Counted from the stretch's first letter, positions 16,045 through 24,880 are shown. The stretch: 25,846 bases of DNA from Serpentinimonas sp. (GCA_025458665.1 JALOSG010000010.1:1-25846), one strand, 5' to 3'. The notes: generated from the sequence alone by a model not told the origin. Numbers and translations: made by a program.

Positions 16045-16740
16045 ATGACCACCCCGCCTCCGGCCCGCCCGGCCCCGAGTCCGCATTTCAAGGTGCCCAT
16101 ACGCGCCCTGGAAGCGGAGCACTGCCCGGCCATCACCGAGCATTTGCTGCAACTGGGCCCGCGCGACCGGTATCTGCGTTTCGGCTATGCGGCCAGCGAC
16201 GACCACATCCGCCGTTACGTGGCCCACCTCGACTTCGAGCGCGATGAGGTGTTTGGCATTTTCAACCGCCAGTTGCGTCTCATTGCCATGGCCCATCTGG
16301 CTTACCTGACGCCCCAGGCGGCCCTGACTGAGCAGGCCCCGGGTCCGGCGGAGCCGCCCGAAGGCATGGCCGAATTTGGCGTCAGCGTGAACCACCACGC
16401 CCGCGGCCGCGGCTACGGCATGCAGTTGTTCCGCCGTGCCGTGGTGCACGCGCGCAATCATGGGGTGCAGCAGCTCTATATCCATGCACTGACCGAGAAC
16501 ATGGCCATGCTGGCCATTGCGCGCAAAGGCGGTGCCACGGTGGTGCAGGACGGCTCGGAAAGCCAGGCCCACCTGCGCCTGCCCCCTGCCGATTTCGAGT
16601 CGCAGGTGAGCGAGATGCTGGACGAGCAGGTGGCCCGCACCGACTACCACTTCAAGGTCCAGACGCGTTACCTGTGGTACCTGCTGCGGCGTGCACTGGG
16701 CCTGCCCGACCGCCGCGACAAGGACACCCGGCCTGTATAA
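16045..16740 (+). CDS. GNAT-family N-acetyltransferase
   Basis: A 231-residue GNAT protein. The acyl-CoA pyrophosphate loop R-G-R-G-Y-G (120-125) follows the beta-4 strand E-F-G-V-S-V, and the N-A/N-M-A-M-L-x-I-A-R-K-G-G segment near 152-164 is motif B. The N-terminal R-D-R-Y-L-R-F-G-Y pattern (40-48) resembles the GNAT module found in Pat/YfiQ-type protein acetyltransferases and many stand-alone betaproteobacterial GNATs. The target is unknown. Context raises the idea of acetylating acyl-CoA synthetases, since it shares an upstream element with fadD, but that is inference. The start ATG lies six bases after a TATATT hexamer with no Shine-Dalgarno, which fits leaderless translation. A 7-bp GC stem (16742-16748 with 16767-16773) lies just after the stop but has no T-run. 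Confidence 0.88.
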   Translation: MTTPPPARPAPSPHFKVPIRALEAEHCPAITEHLLQLGPRDRYLRFGYAASDDHIRRYVAHLDFERDEVFGIFNRQLRLIAMAHLAYLTPQAALTEQAPGPAEPPEGMAEFGVSVNHHARGRGYGMQLFRRAVVHARNHGVQQLYIHALTENMAMLAIARKGGATVVQDGSESQAHLRLPPADFESQVSEMLDEQVARTDYHFKVQTRYLWYLLRRALGLPDRRDKDTRPV

Positions 16741-16853
16741 GCGCGGGCCTTGCCAGCCCCGCCTATGCCCGCGGGGTCTTGCTGCCCGGTTTTCACCCGT
16801 CTGCCGCGGCCTTGTTGTATCCTGTCAGTCCCCGTAACAACATCGACTGCTCA

Positions 16854-17720
16854 GTGGCCGACCCTTACCCTAGTACGTCGCCGCACCCCAAGGTGCGGCT
16901 GGAAGACAAACGAAGCTTCTTGCAGAAGCTGGCCGAGTTCATACACCCGGGCCCCGACTCGCGGGAAGAACTCATGGAGACCCTGGCCGAGGCCGAGGAC
17001 AACGAGATCATCAACGCCGAGTCGCGCGTGATGCTCGAAGGGGTGCTCCGGATTGCCGACATGACCGCCGGCGATGTGATGGTGGCGGCGCCCCGCATGG
17101 ACGTGCTCGATATCCATGCCAGTTACGAGGACCTGCTGCACACCATCATCGACACCGCGCACTCGCGCTTTCCGGTGTACGAAGGGGAGCGCGACAACAT
17201 CATTGGCATTCTCCTGGCCAAAGACCTGCTCAAGCTGCAGCGCGCGCCAGAACTCAACCTGCGTGCGCTGCTGCGCCCGCCGGTGTTTGTGTCCGAGAAC
17301 AAGGGCCTGAACGACCTGCTGCGCGAGTTCCGTGGCAACCGCAACCACCTCGCCATCGTGATCGATGAATTTGGTCGCGTGGCCGGTCTCATCACCATCG
17401 AGGATGTGCTGGAAGAGATCGTTGGCGAGATCGAGGACGAATTCGACGAGGAAGAAGACGCCGGCGACATCTTTGCGCTGGTGGACGGTACCTGGCGAGT
17501 GGCGGGCGATACAGCCATAGAACGGGTGAACGAGTCTTTCGAGGTGACCCTGCCCGAAGAGGACTTCGACACCATCGGCGGTCTGGTGGCCGATGCCATG
17601 GGCCGCGTCCCCAAGCGCGGCGATGTGCACGAGGTGGCTGGTCTGCGCTTCACGGTGCTGCATGCCAAGAGCGGCGCAGTGAAATGGTTCAAGGTGGCGC
17701 GGCTGCCGCAGGACGCGTGA
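16854..17720 (+). CDS. corC: CBS-domain CorC/HlyC-type protein (YbeX-like)
   Basis: A 288-residue soluble protein with two CBS domains (about 65-125 and 130-190), an acidic linker (I-E-D-E-F-D-E-E-E-D near 192-202) and a C-terminal CorC_HlyC domain (about 205-285, with D-F-D-T-I-G-G-L-V). YbeX/CorC proteins are linked to magnesium and cobalt efflux and to ribosome homeostasis, and are classically encoded next to lnt. The GTG at 16854 is chosen because it starts the family-like N-terminus M-A-D-P-Y-P-S-T-S-P-H-P-K; the frame further upstream lies in the preceding spacer. It ends in a 4-bp GTGA overlap with lnt, so the two are translationally coupled. Confidence 0.92.
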   Translation: MADPYPSTSPHPKVRLEDKRSFLQKLAEFIHPGPDSREELMETLAEAEDNEIINAESRVMLEGVLRIADMTAGDVMVAAPRMDVLDIHASYEDLLHTIIDTAHSRFPVYEGERDNIIGILLAKDLLKLQRAPELNLRALLRPPVFVSENKGLNDLLREFRGNRNHLAIVIDEFGRVAGLITIEDVLEEIVGEIEDEFDEEEDAGDIFALVDGTWRVAGDTAIERVNESFEVTLPEEDFDTIGGLVADAMGRVPKRGDVHEVAGLRFTVLHAKSGAVKWFKVARLPQDA

Positions 17721-19384
17721 GGGCCGGGGCCCCGGCCCTGACATGGGCAGCGTCCTTGCTGGCGCTGCTGGCCGGTGCGGCCCACGCGGCGTCCATCGCC
17801 TGGCCGCTGGCCTCGCGCATCCACCCCGATCCCATTCCGTCGCTCGCTGCGGGTCAGCCAGCGGCCTGGCTGCAATGGCTTTCCATGCTGTGCCTGGCGG
17901 CGTTGCTGGGGCGCGCTGCGTCGGCGGGGCAGGCCTTGCGGCGCGGCTGGCTGTTCGCCACGGCCATGCTGGCGGCCACGTTCTGGTGGCTGTTCATTTC
18001 CATGCACCTGTATGGCGGCATGGCGGCTCCGCTGGCCGCCGCCGCGGTGCTGGCGCTGGCGGCTGCACTGGGGCTGTACTACGGGCTGGCGGGCGGTCTG
18101 TGGTGGTGGCTGGCACGCCGCACGGGTTGGGGTGCCTGGGGGCAGGCGCTGCTGTTTGCCGCACTCTGGACGCTGGCCGAATGGGCCCGCGGCACCTGGT
18201 TCACCGGCTTCCCCTGGGGGGCATCTGGCTATGCGCACCTGGACAGCCTGGCGTGGCTGGCACCCTACAGCGGGGTGTATGGCATGGGTGCCCTGAGTGC
18301 CGGGCTGGCCATGGGTGCGGTGGCCTGGGCCCGCGGCGGCCGCATAGGGCGGCTAGGCATGACCAGCGCTCTGTTGGCCTGGCTGGCCCTGCTGGTGGTG
18401 CCCGCTGCGCCGGGCTGGGTTGGCGCCGTGTTGCCCGAGCACACCCAGCCCGCCGGCCAGACGCAGGTGCGACTCCTGCAAGGCAATATCCCGCAGGACG
18501 AAAAGTTCGAGGAACGCAGTGGCTTGCCGCTGGCTTTGCAATGGTACGCAGAGCAGGTGCAGCAAGCGGCGCGGGAGGCTCCGGCCAGCGGAGACCGCGT
18601 GCTGGTGGTGGCGCCCGAAACCGCTATTCCCCTGTTGCCGCAGGTGCTGGATGCCGACTACTGGCGCAGCCTTCTGGCGGCCAACAACGGCAGCCATGCG
18701 GCGGTGCTGGTGGGCCTGCCGCTGGGCAGCTGGGAGGCGGGGTACACCAACTCGGTGCTTGGCTGGCGGCCCGGGGAGGGTGTGCCCGAACCCGCGCCGG
18801 GTGCCGCGCTGTACCGCTACGACAAACACCACCTGGTGCCCTTTGGGGAGTTCATTCCCTGGGGCTTCCGCTGGTTCACCGAACTCATGAACATTCCCCT
18901 GGGCGACTTTGCGCGTGGGCCGCTGGGGCAGCCCGCGTTCGACTGGGATGGGCAGCGCTTTGCACCCAATATCTGCTACGAAGACCTGTTCGGGGAGGAA
19001 CTGGCGGTGGCCTTCAACGACCAGGCCCAGGCCCCCACCGTGCTGGTGAACGTGAGCAACATCGCCTGGTTTGGCAATACCGTGGCCATTGACCAGCACC
19101 GCCATATTTCGCGGCTGCGTGCGCTGGAACTGGGCCGACCCATGCTGCGCGCCACCAACACCGGGTCCACCGCCATCATCAGCCACCGGGGGGAGGTGGT
19201 GCAGGAACTGCCGCGCCTCACGCGGGGCGTACTCGCCGGCACTGCGGAAGGCCGGCAGGGCACCACACCGTTTGCCCGCTGGGCCGGGCGCTGGGGCCTG
19301 TGGCCGGTGGTGGGGCTGTGCGCTGCTGTGGTGCTGCTGGCCGGGCTCTCCGCGTTCCTGCGGCCTGCCCGGTGGCGGCCGTAA
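17717..19384 (+). CDS. lnt: Apolipoprotein N-acyltransferase
   Basis: A 555-residue inner-membrane enzyme that transfers a third acyl chain to the N-terminal cysteine of diacylated lipoproteins, the last maturation step. About six or seven N-terminal hydrophobic helices (roughly 8-240) include the conserved R-G-x-x-x-T-G-F-P-W block near 158-167. They are followed by a nitrilase-fold periplasmic domain with the catalytic triad Glu301 (V-A-P-E-T-A-I-P), Lys370 (Y-D-K-H-H-L-V-P-F-G-E) and Cys420 (N-I-C-Y-E-D), then a C-terminal helix (about 528-548). The GTG start at 17717 overlaps the corC stop as GTGA. The length is slightly above the E. coli enzyme, from a longer N-terminal membrane part. 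The stop codon overlaps a TAAAAT hexamer that could be the glyQ -10. Confidence 0.95.
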   Translation: MRAGAPALTWAASLLALLAGAAHAASIAWPLASRIHPDPIPSLAAGQPAAWLQWLSMLCLAALLGRAASAGQALRRGWLFATAMLAATFWWLFISMHLYGGMAAPLAAAAVLALAAALGLYYGLAGGLWWWLARRTGWGAWGQALLFAALWTLAEWARGTWFTGFPWGASGYAHLDSLAWLAPYSGVYGMGALSAGLAMGAVAWARGGRIGRLGMTSALLAWLALLVVPAAPGWVGAVLPEHTQPAGQTQVRLLQGNIPQDEKFEERSGLPLALQWYAEQVQQAAREAPASGDRVLVVAPETAIPLLPQVLDADYWRSLLAANNGSHAAVLVGLPLGSWEAGYTNSVLGWRPGEGVPEPAPGAALYRYDKHHLVPFGEFIPWGFRWFTELMNIPLGDFARGPLGQPAFDWDGQRFAPNICYEDLFGEELAVAFNDQAQAPTVLVNVSNIAWFGNTVAIDQHRHISRLRALELGRPMLRATNTGSTAIISHRGEVVQELPRLTRGVLAGTAEGRQGTTPFARWAGRWGLWPVVGLCAAVVLLAGLSAFLRPARWRP

Positions 19385-19401
19385 AATCAGGGGTTGCCCT
19401 G
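19382..19401 (+). promoter_or_regulatory. Possible glyQS promoter -10 and leader hairpin
   Basis: TAAAAT (19382-19387) overlaps the lnt stop codon and matches five of six bases of the sigma-70 -10 consensus. It is followed by a small perfect hairpin CAGGG-GTTG-CCCTG (19388-19401). No -35 hexamer is found at 16-18 bases. An internal promoter ahead of glyQ is possible, giving a leader of about 48 bases; continued transcription from corC-lnt is equally possible. Confidence 0.3.
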
Positions 19402-19440
19402 CTCCCGAGGCCCCGTGCCCCGGCCCACCTTCGAGTGCCC

Positions 19441-20346
19441 ATGCTCACGTTCCAACAGATCATCCTGACCCTGCAGTCCTACTGGGACCGGCAGGGCTGT
19501 GCCTTGCTCCAGCCCTACGACATGGAAGTGGGGGCTGGCACCAGCCACACGGCCACGTTCTTGCGCGCCATTGGCCCCGAGCCCTGGAAGGCCGCCTATG
19601 TGCAGCCCAGCCGCCGGCCCAAAGACGGCCGTTACGGCGAGAACCCCAACCGCCTGCAGCACTACTACCAGTTCCAGGTGGTGCTGAAGCCCGCGCCCGC
19701 CAACATCCTGGAGCTGTACCTGAGCTCTCTGGAAGCTCTGGGGTTCGACCTGAAGCAGAACGACATCCGCTTCGTGGAAGACGACTGGGAGAACCCCACG
19801 CTGGGCGCCTGGGGCTTGGGCTGGGAAGTCTGGCTCAATGGCATGGAAGTGACGCAGTTCACCTACTTCCAGCAGGTGGGGGGCCTCGACTGCAAACCCA
19901 TCACCGGCGAAATCACTTACGGCCTGGAACGCCTGGCCATGTACCTGCAGGGCGTGGAGAACGTGTACGACCTGACCTACGCGCCAGGCCTGAAGTACGG
20001 CGACGTATTCCACCAGAACGAGGTGGAGCAGTCCATCTACAACTTCGAGCATGCCGATGCCGAGTTTTTGTTCACGGCCTTTGGCGCCCACGAGAAGCAG
20101 GCCAAACACCTGATGGAACAGCAACTGGCGCTGCCCGCCTATGAGCAGGTACTCAAGGCGGCGCACACCTTCAACCTGCTCGATGCGCGCGGTGCCATTT
20201 CCGTGACCGAGCGCGCAGCCTACATCGGGCGCATCCGCAACCTGGCGCGCAGCGTGGCGCAGGCCTACCACGAGAGCCGCGAACGCCTGGGCTTTCCCAT
20301 GGCCCCGCGCGAGTGGGTGGCCGAACTGCAGAAGAAAGCCGCCTGA
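19441..20346 (+). CDS. glyQ: Glycyl-tRNA synthetase, alpha subunit
   Basis: A 301-residue class II aminoacyl-tRNA synthetase subunit that forms glycyl-adenylate and, with GlyS, charges tRNA-Gly. Family blocks are clear: L-Q-S-Y-W at 12-16, G-C-A-L-L-Q-P-Y-D-M-E-V-G-A-G-T, the motif 2 region N-P-N-R-L-Q-H-Y-Y-Q-F-Q-V, and the motif 3-like I-T-Y-G-L-E-R-L-A-M-Y-L. The start M-L-T-F-Q-Q-I-I is the standard N-terminus. It lies 56 bases after lnt and two bases before glyS, in the alpha2-beta2 arrangement typical of most proteobacteria. Confidence 0.98.
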   Translation: MLTFQQIILTLQSYWDRQGCALLQPYDMEVGAGTSHTATFLRAIGPEPWKAAYVQPSRRPKDGRYGENPNRLQHYYQFQVVLKPAPANILELYLSSLEALGFDLKQNDIRFVEDDWENPTLGAWGLGWEVWLNGMEVTQFTYFQQVGGLDCKPITGEITYGLERLAMYLQGVENVYDLTYAPGLKYGDVFHQNEVEQSIYNFEHADAEFLFTAFGAHEKQAKHLMEQQLALPAYEQVLKAAHTFNLLDARGAISVTERAAYIGRIRNLARSVAQAYHESRERLGFPMAPREWVAELQKKAA

Positions 20347-20348
20347 CC

Positions 20349-22502
20349 ATGAGCGCGCAGAACACGATGAACAACTTGCTGGTGGAACTCTTCGTGGAAG
20401 AGCTGCCGCCCAAAGCCCTGCGCAAGCTGGGCGATGCCTTTGCCGGCGTGCTGCACGAGCAGCTGCTGGCGCTCGGCCTGGCCAGTGGCGCGTCGGTGCT
20501 CACGCCCTACGCTTCCCCGCGCAGGCTGGCGGCCCATGTGACTGGCGTGCTGGCGCAGGCGCCCGACAAAGCGGTGCGCCAGAAACTCATGCCCGTATCG
20601 GTGGGTGTGGACGCCAGCGGGCAAGCCACGCCGGCCCTGCTCAAGCGGCTGGCGGGACTGGGCGTGGATGTGAGCAACCCCGCCGCGGCGCTCGCTTCGC
20701 TGGAACGCGAAGGCGAGGGCAAGGCCGAAGCCCTGTACTGGAACAGCGTGGCGCCTGGCCTGACGCTGGCGGAGGGCCTGCAAAAGGCGCTGGATGAAGC
20801 ACTGGCCCGCCTGCCCATACCCAAGGTCATGACCTACCAGCTGGAGACCGATTGCGAGCTCCCCGGATGGAGCAGTGTGCATTTCGTCCGCCCTGCGCAT
20901 GGCCTGGTGGCCCTGCACGGCGCCGAGGTGGTACCTATACAGACGCTTGGCCTGCGTGCAGGCCGCAGCACCCAGGGCCACCGTTTCGAGGCGCTGCAAA
21001 ACCCCATCACCCTGCCCAACGCCGATGCGTACGCGGCGCTGCTCAAAGAGCAAGGCGCCGTGGTGGCCAGTTTCGATGAGCGCCGCGCCCTCATGGTGAG
21101 CCAGTTGCAGGCAGCCGCTGCCGCAGTGGGGCAGGGCGTGCAGGTGCTCATGGACGATGCGCTGCTGGACGAAGTGACCGCCCTGGTGGAGCGCCCGAAT
21201 GTGCTCACCTGCAGCTTCGATGAAGCCTTTCTGGAGGTGCCGCAGGAGTGCCTGATCCTGACCATGAAGGCCAACCAGAAGTACTTCCCGCTGCTCGATG
21301 CGCAAGGCCGCCTGACGCACCGCTTCCTGGTGGTGAGCAACATCAGCCCCGCCGACCCGAGTGCGGTGGTGGGTGGCAACGAGCGCGTGGTACGCCCGCG
21401 CCTGGCCGATGCCAAGTTCTTCTTCGACCAGGACCGCAAGCGCCCGCTGGAATCGCGCGTGCTGGGGCTGGCCAAGGTGGTGTACCACAACAAGCTGGGC
21501 ACGCAGGGCGAGCGCGTGGAGCGGGTGGGTGCACTGGCGCGCGGCATTGCGCAGGCGCTGGACAGCAGCTCCGCCCTGCTGGCCCGCCAGGCCGACCAGG
21601 CCGCGCTGCTGGCCAAGGCCGACCTGCTCACCGACATGGTGGGCGAATTCCCCGAGCTGCAAGGCATCATGGGCGGCTATTACGCCCGCCACGACGGCCT
21701 GGACGCTGCAGTGGCCGAGGCCATCGAGGACCACTACAAGCCGCGCTTTGCCGGCGATGAACTCCCGCGCAACCCGGTGGGCCTGTGCGTGGCGCTGGCC
21801 GACAAGCTCGAAACGCTGGTGGGCATGTTCGGTATTGGCAACCTGCCCAGCGGCGACCGCGACCCCTTCGCCCTGCGCCGCCATGCGCTGGGTGTGCTGC
21901 GCATGCTCATCGAGCGGGACCTGCCGCTGGAACTTCCCGCGCTGCTGCGCCTGGCAGTGCCCGTGTTCGGTGACCGCATCACCGACCCCACCGCCGCCTT
22001 GCTCGATTTCTTCTACGACCGCCTGAGCGGTTCCCTGCGTGAGCAGGGCTACACCGCGCAGGAAGTGGACGCCGTGCTGGCCTTGCGCCCGGCGCGCCTG
22101 AGCGAGGTGGGCCGCCGCCTGGAAGCGGTACGCGCCTTTGCCAAGCTGCCCGAGGCCCCGGCGCTGGCGGCAGCCAACAAGCGCGTGGGCAACATCCTGA
22201 AAAAGGCCGAAGGTGCCGTGCAGCCCCAGGTGGATGCTGCTCTGTTGCGCGAAGCCGCCGAACAGGCGCTGGCAGCCGCCCTGGCCAGCGTGGCTCCGCA
22301 GGCCGATGCCGCCTTGCAGGCCGGCGACCACACCGCCCATCTGCGCGCGCTGGCGGCACTCAAGGCCCCAGTCGATGCCTTCTTCGAGCACGTCATGGTG
22401 AATGCGGAGGACCCCGCCCTGAAGGCCAACCGGCTGGGCCTGTTGGCCACGTTGCACCAACGCATGAACCAGGTGGCGGATTTGTCCCGTCTGGCTGCCT
22501 GA
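20349..22502 (+). CDS. glyS: Glycyl-tRNA synthetase, beta subunit
   Basis: A 717-residue subunit needed for tRNA-Gly binding and aminoacylation with GlyQ. The N-terminal N-L-L-V-E-L-F-V-E-E-L-P-P-K signature, the central F-L-x-V-P-x-E-C-L-I-L-T-M-K-A-N-Q-K-Y-F-P segment, the L-A-D-A-K-F-F-F-D-Q-D block and a C-terminal DALR-type anticodon-binding domain (about 600-710) are all visible. Length is normal. Start choice: ATG at 20349, two bases after the glyQ stop; an ATG six codons later is possible. The downstream gap to gmhB is 52 bases. Confidence 0.98.
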   Translation: MSAQNTMNNLLVELFVEELPPKALRKLGDAFAGVLHEQLLALGLASGASVLTPYASPRRLAAHVTGVLAQAPDKAVRQKLMPVSVGVDASGQATPALLKRLAGLGVDVSNPAAALASLEREGEGKAEALYWNSVAPGLTLAEGLQKALDEALARLPIPKVMTYQLETDCELPGWSSVHFVRPAHGLVALHGAEVVPIQTLGLRAGRSTQGHRFEALQNPITLPNADAYAALLKEQGAVVASFDERRALMVSQLQAAAAAVGQGVQVLMDDALLDEVTALVERPNVLTCSFDEAFLEVPQECLILTMKANQKYFPLLDAQGRLTHRFLVVSNISPADPSAVVGGNERVVRPRLADAKFFFDQDRKRPLESRVLGLAKVVYHNKLGTQGERVERVGALARGIAQALDSSSALLARQADQAALLAKADLLTDMVGEFPELQGIMGGYYARHDGLDAAVAEAIEDHYKPRFAGDELPRNPVGLCVALADKLETLVGMFGIGNLPSGDRDPFALRRHALGVLRMLIERDLPLELPALLRLAVPVFGDRITDPTAALLDFFYDRLSGSLREQGYTAQEVDAVLALRPARLSEVGRRLEAVRAFAKLPEAPALAAANKRVGNILKKAEGAVQPQVDAALLREAAEQALAAALASVAPQADAALQAGDHTAHLRALAALKAPVDAFFEHVMVNAEDPALKANRLGLLATLHQRMNQVADLSRLAA

Positions 22503-22554
22503 GGGAAAGCACAAAGCTGTGCCCAGATCGTCCGGAAGCGCTACAGTGGCGTCC

Positions 22555-23103
22555 ATGAGACTCATCGTCCTGGACCGCGACGGCACGCTGAACGAGAACC
22601 CGGAAGACTTCCTGCGTTCGCCGGAGGACTGGACACCCATCCCCGGCGCGCTGGAAGCCGTGGCCCGACTGAATCAGGGCGGCTGGCGCGTGGTGGTGGC
22701 CACCAACCAGTCGGGGCTTGGGCGCGGGCTGTTCGATGTGGCTACGCTCAATGCCGTGCACGCCCGTATGCACAAGGAACTGGCCGCCGCCGGCGCGCGC
22801 GTGGAAGCGGTGTTCTTCTGCCCGCATGCGCCCGAAGAGGGCTGCGACTGCCGAAAACCCGCCCCAGGGCTGTTCCAGCAGATTGCCCGGCGCATGAAGG
22901 TGGCGCCGTCCTCCGTGGTGGCGGCCGGGGATTCCGTGCGCGACGCCATGGCCGCCAGCGCTGCCGGGTGTGAGGCCCACCTCATTGCCTCTGGCCCAGC
23001 CGCCGAAGTGGGGGCAGACCTGCCTGCAGGTACCCGCATCCACCCCGACCTGGGCGCCTTTGCCGATTTCATCCTGGCGCGCGACGCCGTAAAGTCCGCT
23101 TGA
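22555..23103 (+). CDS. gmhB: D-glycero-D-manno-heptose 1,7-bisphosphate 7-phosphatase
   Basis: A 182-residue HAD phosphatase that removes the 7-phosphate of heptose bisphosphate in ADP-heptose (LPS inner core) synthesis. It shows HAD motif I L-D-R-D-G-T-L (catalytic Asp7 and Asp9), motif II A-T-N-Q-S-G (49-54), the GmhB zinc loop C-P-H-A-P-E-E-G-C-D-C (Cys89, His91, Cys97, Cys99), Lys101 and motif IV G-D-S-V-R-D. The zinc loop separates GmhB from histidinol phosphatases outside this family. TACAGT at 22542-22547 lies seven bases before the ATG, so an internal leaderless start is conceivable, but the gene probably belongs to the glyQS operon. It ends seven bases before plsC. Confidence 0.94.
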   Translation: MRLIVLDRDGTLNENPEDFLRSPEDWTPIPGALEAVARLNQGGWRVVVATNQSGLGRGLFDVATLNAVHARMHKELAAAGARVEAVFFCPHAPEEGCDCRKPAPGLFQQIARRMKVAPSSVVAAGDSVRDAMAASAAGCEAHLIASGPAAEVGADLPAGTRIHPDLGAFADFILARDAVKSA

Positions 23104-23110
23104 TTCCCTT

Positions 23111-23869
23111 ATGGCAGTAATTCGCTCCTGGCTCCACCTGGTCTTCATGGTGGTGACTGTCATTCCCTGGGCCACCGCCGTGTTGCTGGCCGCTCCTTTT
23201 TCCAGCAGCACCCGTCTGTACTGGATGTGTGTGGGCTGGCTGCGGGTGGCAGTGTGGGGCGGCCGCTGGATACTGGGCATACGCAATGAGGTGGTGGGCG
23301 CCGAGAACCTGCCGCTGGGCAGCACTGCGCCGGCCATACTGTTGCTCAAACACCAGTCCACCTGGGAAACGTTTGCCATGCCCACGCTCATGCCGCATCC
23401 GTTGGCCTACGTGTTCAAAAAGGAGTTGCTGTATGTGCCTTTCTTCGGCTGGGCCATGTCCCGGCTGGACATGATCCACATCGACCGCTCCAAGCGCTCG
23501 CAGGCCTTCAACAAGGTGGTGCTGCAGGGCCAGCGCCTGCTCGATCAGGGCACCTGGGTCATCATGTTCCCCGAAGGGACCCGCATTCCCCGCGGCCAGC
23601 AGGGCGTATACAAGTCGGGCGGCACGCGGCTGGCCGTGCAGACTGGCGCACCGGTCATTCCCATTGCCGTGAATTCGGCCCGCTGCTGGCCGCGCAAGGC
23701 CATCATCAAGCGCCCGGGCACGGTGACATTCTCCATAGGCGCGCCCATACCCAGCCAGGGCCGCGACCCGGAAGACCTCATGCGCGAGGTGGAGCGCTGG
23801 ATAGAGGCCGAGATGCGGCGGCTGGACCCGGAGGCTTACCCCTCCACGCCCACGGCCGCCAGTCATTGA
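23111..23869 (+). CDS. plsC: 1-acyl-sn-glycerol-3-phosphate acyltransferase
   Basis: A 252-residue membrane-associated acyltransferase making phosphatidic acid from lysophosphatidic acid. The N-terminal hydrophobic segment (about 8-30) anchors it. Acyltransferase motif I reads H81-Q-S-T-W-E86, with Glu replacing the more common Asp of H-x4-D, a variant known in proteobacterial PlsC proteins. Motif III is F-P-E-G-T-R (153-158), and motif IV is V-I-P-I-A-V-N (182-188). It lies seven bases after gmhB and six before the YgjP-like gene, so it is part of the same transcription unit. Confidence 0.93.
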   Translation: MAVIRSWLHLVFMVVTVIPWATAVLLAAPFSSSTRLYWMCVGWLRVAVWGGRWILGIRNEVVGAENLPLGSTAPAILLLKHQSTWETFAMPTLMPHPLAYVFKKELLYVPFFGWAMSRLDMIHIDRSKRSQAFNKVVLQGQRLLDQGTWVIMFPEGTRIPRGQQGVYKSGGTRLAVQTGAPVIPIAVNSARCWPRKAIIKRPGTVTFSIGAPIPSQGRDPEDLMREVERWIEAEMRRLDPEAYPSTPTAASH

Positions 23870-23875
23870 AACGCC

Positions 23876-24772
23876 ATGCCCGCCGCGCAGCAACTCTCTT
23901 TGTTCGATGTGGGGTGGTCGGTCCCCCTGGCGGCGCCTGCGGGCACGGTTGCCCCTGCCACACCGGCCGCCTCCGCATCGCCTGCCGCTTCCCCTGCTGG
24001 CACAGCGCCCGCGAGCCCCGATCTGGCGGGCCTACCCCGCACCTGGCGCCATCCGCGCGCCAACCGCGAATGCCTGCTGGGCGACTGTCTGGTGGCCTAC
24101 GAGTTCCAGCGCGGGCGGCGGCGCACCATTGGGTTGACGGTCGGCCATCATGGCCTGAGCGTGCGGGCGCCACGCTGGACGCCCCTGCCCGAGGTGGAAG
24201 CCTTTGTGCGCAGCAAGGCCGACTGGGTGCTGCAGAAGTTGGCGCAGGCCGACGAACGCCAGCGCCAGTCGGTGCAGCCCATGCGCTGGGAAGACGGCGC
24301 AGCCGTGCCTTATCTGGGTGGCACGCTGCGGCTGGTGCTCGACCCCAGCCATGCCCGCAGCAGCGGACTGGCCCAGCTGGCCGATGGCTGCCTGGTGCTG
24401 GCACTGGCGCACGATGCCGGCAGCGACCGTATCCGCGATGCCGCGCAGGCCTGGCTGATGCGCCGCGCCGAACTGGTGTTCACCGAACGCCTGAACCATT
24501 TCGCCGTGGGCATGGGCGTCATGTACACGCGCCTGCGTCTGTCCAGCGCTGGCACGCGCTGGGGCAGCGCCAGCACCGACGGCAGTATCCGCCTGAACTG
24601 GCGCCTTATTCACCTGAGCCAGGACATCATCGACTACGTGGTGGTGCACGAACTGAGCCACCTGCGCGAGATGAACCACAGCCCGGACTTCTGGCAGGTG
24701 GTGGGCAGTGTCATGCCCGACTACGCGCTGCGCAGGCGCGCGCTGCGCCAGGTTCGGCTGGCTGGCGAGTGA
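23876..24772 (+). CDS. YgjP-like (DUF45/SprT-type) zinc metallopeptidase
   Basis: A 298-residue protein. The C-terminal domain (about 80-298) is the YgjP/DUF45 metal-dependent peptidase: V-V-V-H258-E259-L-S-H262 is the HExxH zinc motif, and His268 (M-N-H-S-P-D-F-W) is the likely third ligand. The G-T-R-W-G-S-A-S block near 226-233 is also typical. Residues 1-80 are an Ala/Pro-rich, probably disordered extension. It begins M-P-A-A-Q-Q-L-S-L-F-D, where Q-L-S-L-F matches the beta-sliding-clamp-binding consensus. Family function is poorly known; a DNA-protein crosslink or proteolytic quality-control role by analogy with SprT/SPRTN is inference. It is the last gene of the glyQ-to-YgjP run, six bases after plsC. 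Confidence 0.9.
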   Translation: MPAAQQLSLFDVGWSVPLAAPAGTVAPATPAASASPAASPAGTAPASPDLAGLPRTWRHPRANRECLLGDCLVAYEFQRGRRRTIGLTVGHHGLSVRAPRWTPLPEVEAFVRSKADWVLQKLAQADERQRQSVQPMRWEDGAAVPYLGGTLRLVLDPSHARSSGLAQLADGCLVLALAHDAGSDRIRDAAQAWLMRRAELVFTERLNHFAVGMGVMYTRLRLSSAGTRWGSASTDGSIRLNWRLIHLSQDIIDYVVVHELSHLREMNHSPDFWQVVGSVMPDYALRRRALRQVRLAGE

Positions 24773-24860
24773 TTGCCCAGCGGCTAGCAGGCGGCAGACA
24801 GTGGGTCGGTCCCGGGCGCAGCTGGCCTGCAGGACTGGCTAGTCAAGGGCCCCGCGCCGG

Positions 24861-24866
24861 TATAAA
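24861..24866 (+). promoter_or_regulatory. Putative -10 of the liuR gene
   Basis: TATAAA at 24861-24866 is a strong -10 hexamer in the 157-base gap between the YgjP-like gene and liuR. The -35 region is weak (TAGTCA-like sequence around 24840 at short spacing). Transcription would start near 24873, placing the operator at 24881-24902 just downstream of the start site. This is suitable for autorepression. Confidence 0.4.
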
Positions 24867-24880
24867 GTCACGGCTGCAAG

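Noticed and set aside
16742..16773. 7-bp GC stem just after the GNAT stop, as a rho-independent terminator.
   Set aside because: There is no T-run after the stem; it may only slow polymerase.
16868..16880. A third ACTAGGG-like sequence (CCCTAGTAC) near the corC start.
   Set aside because: It is inside the corC coding sequence, lacks the second CCCT arm in the right orientation, and has no suitably placed -10.
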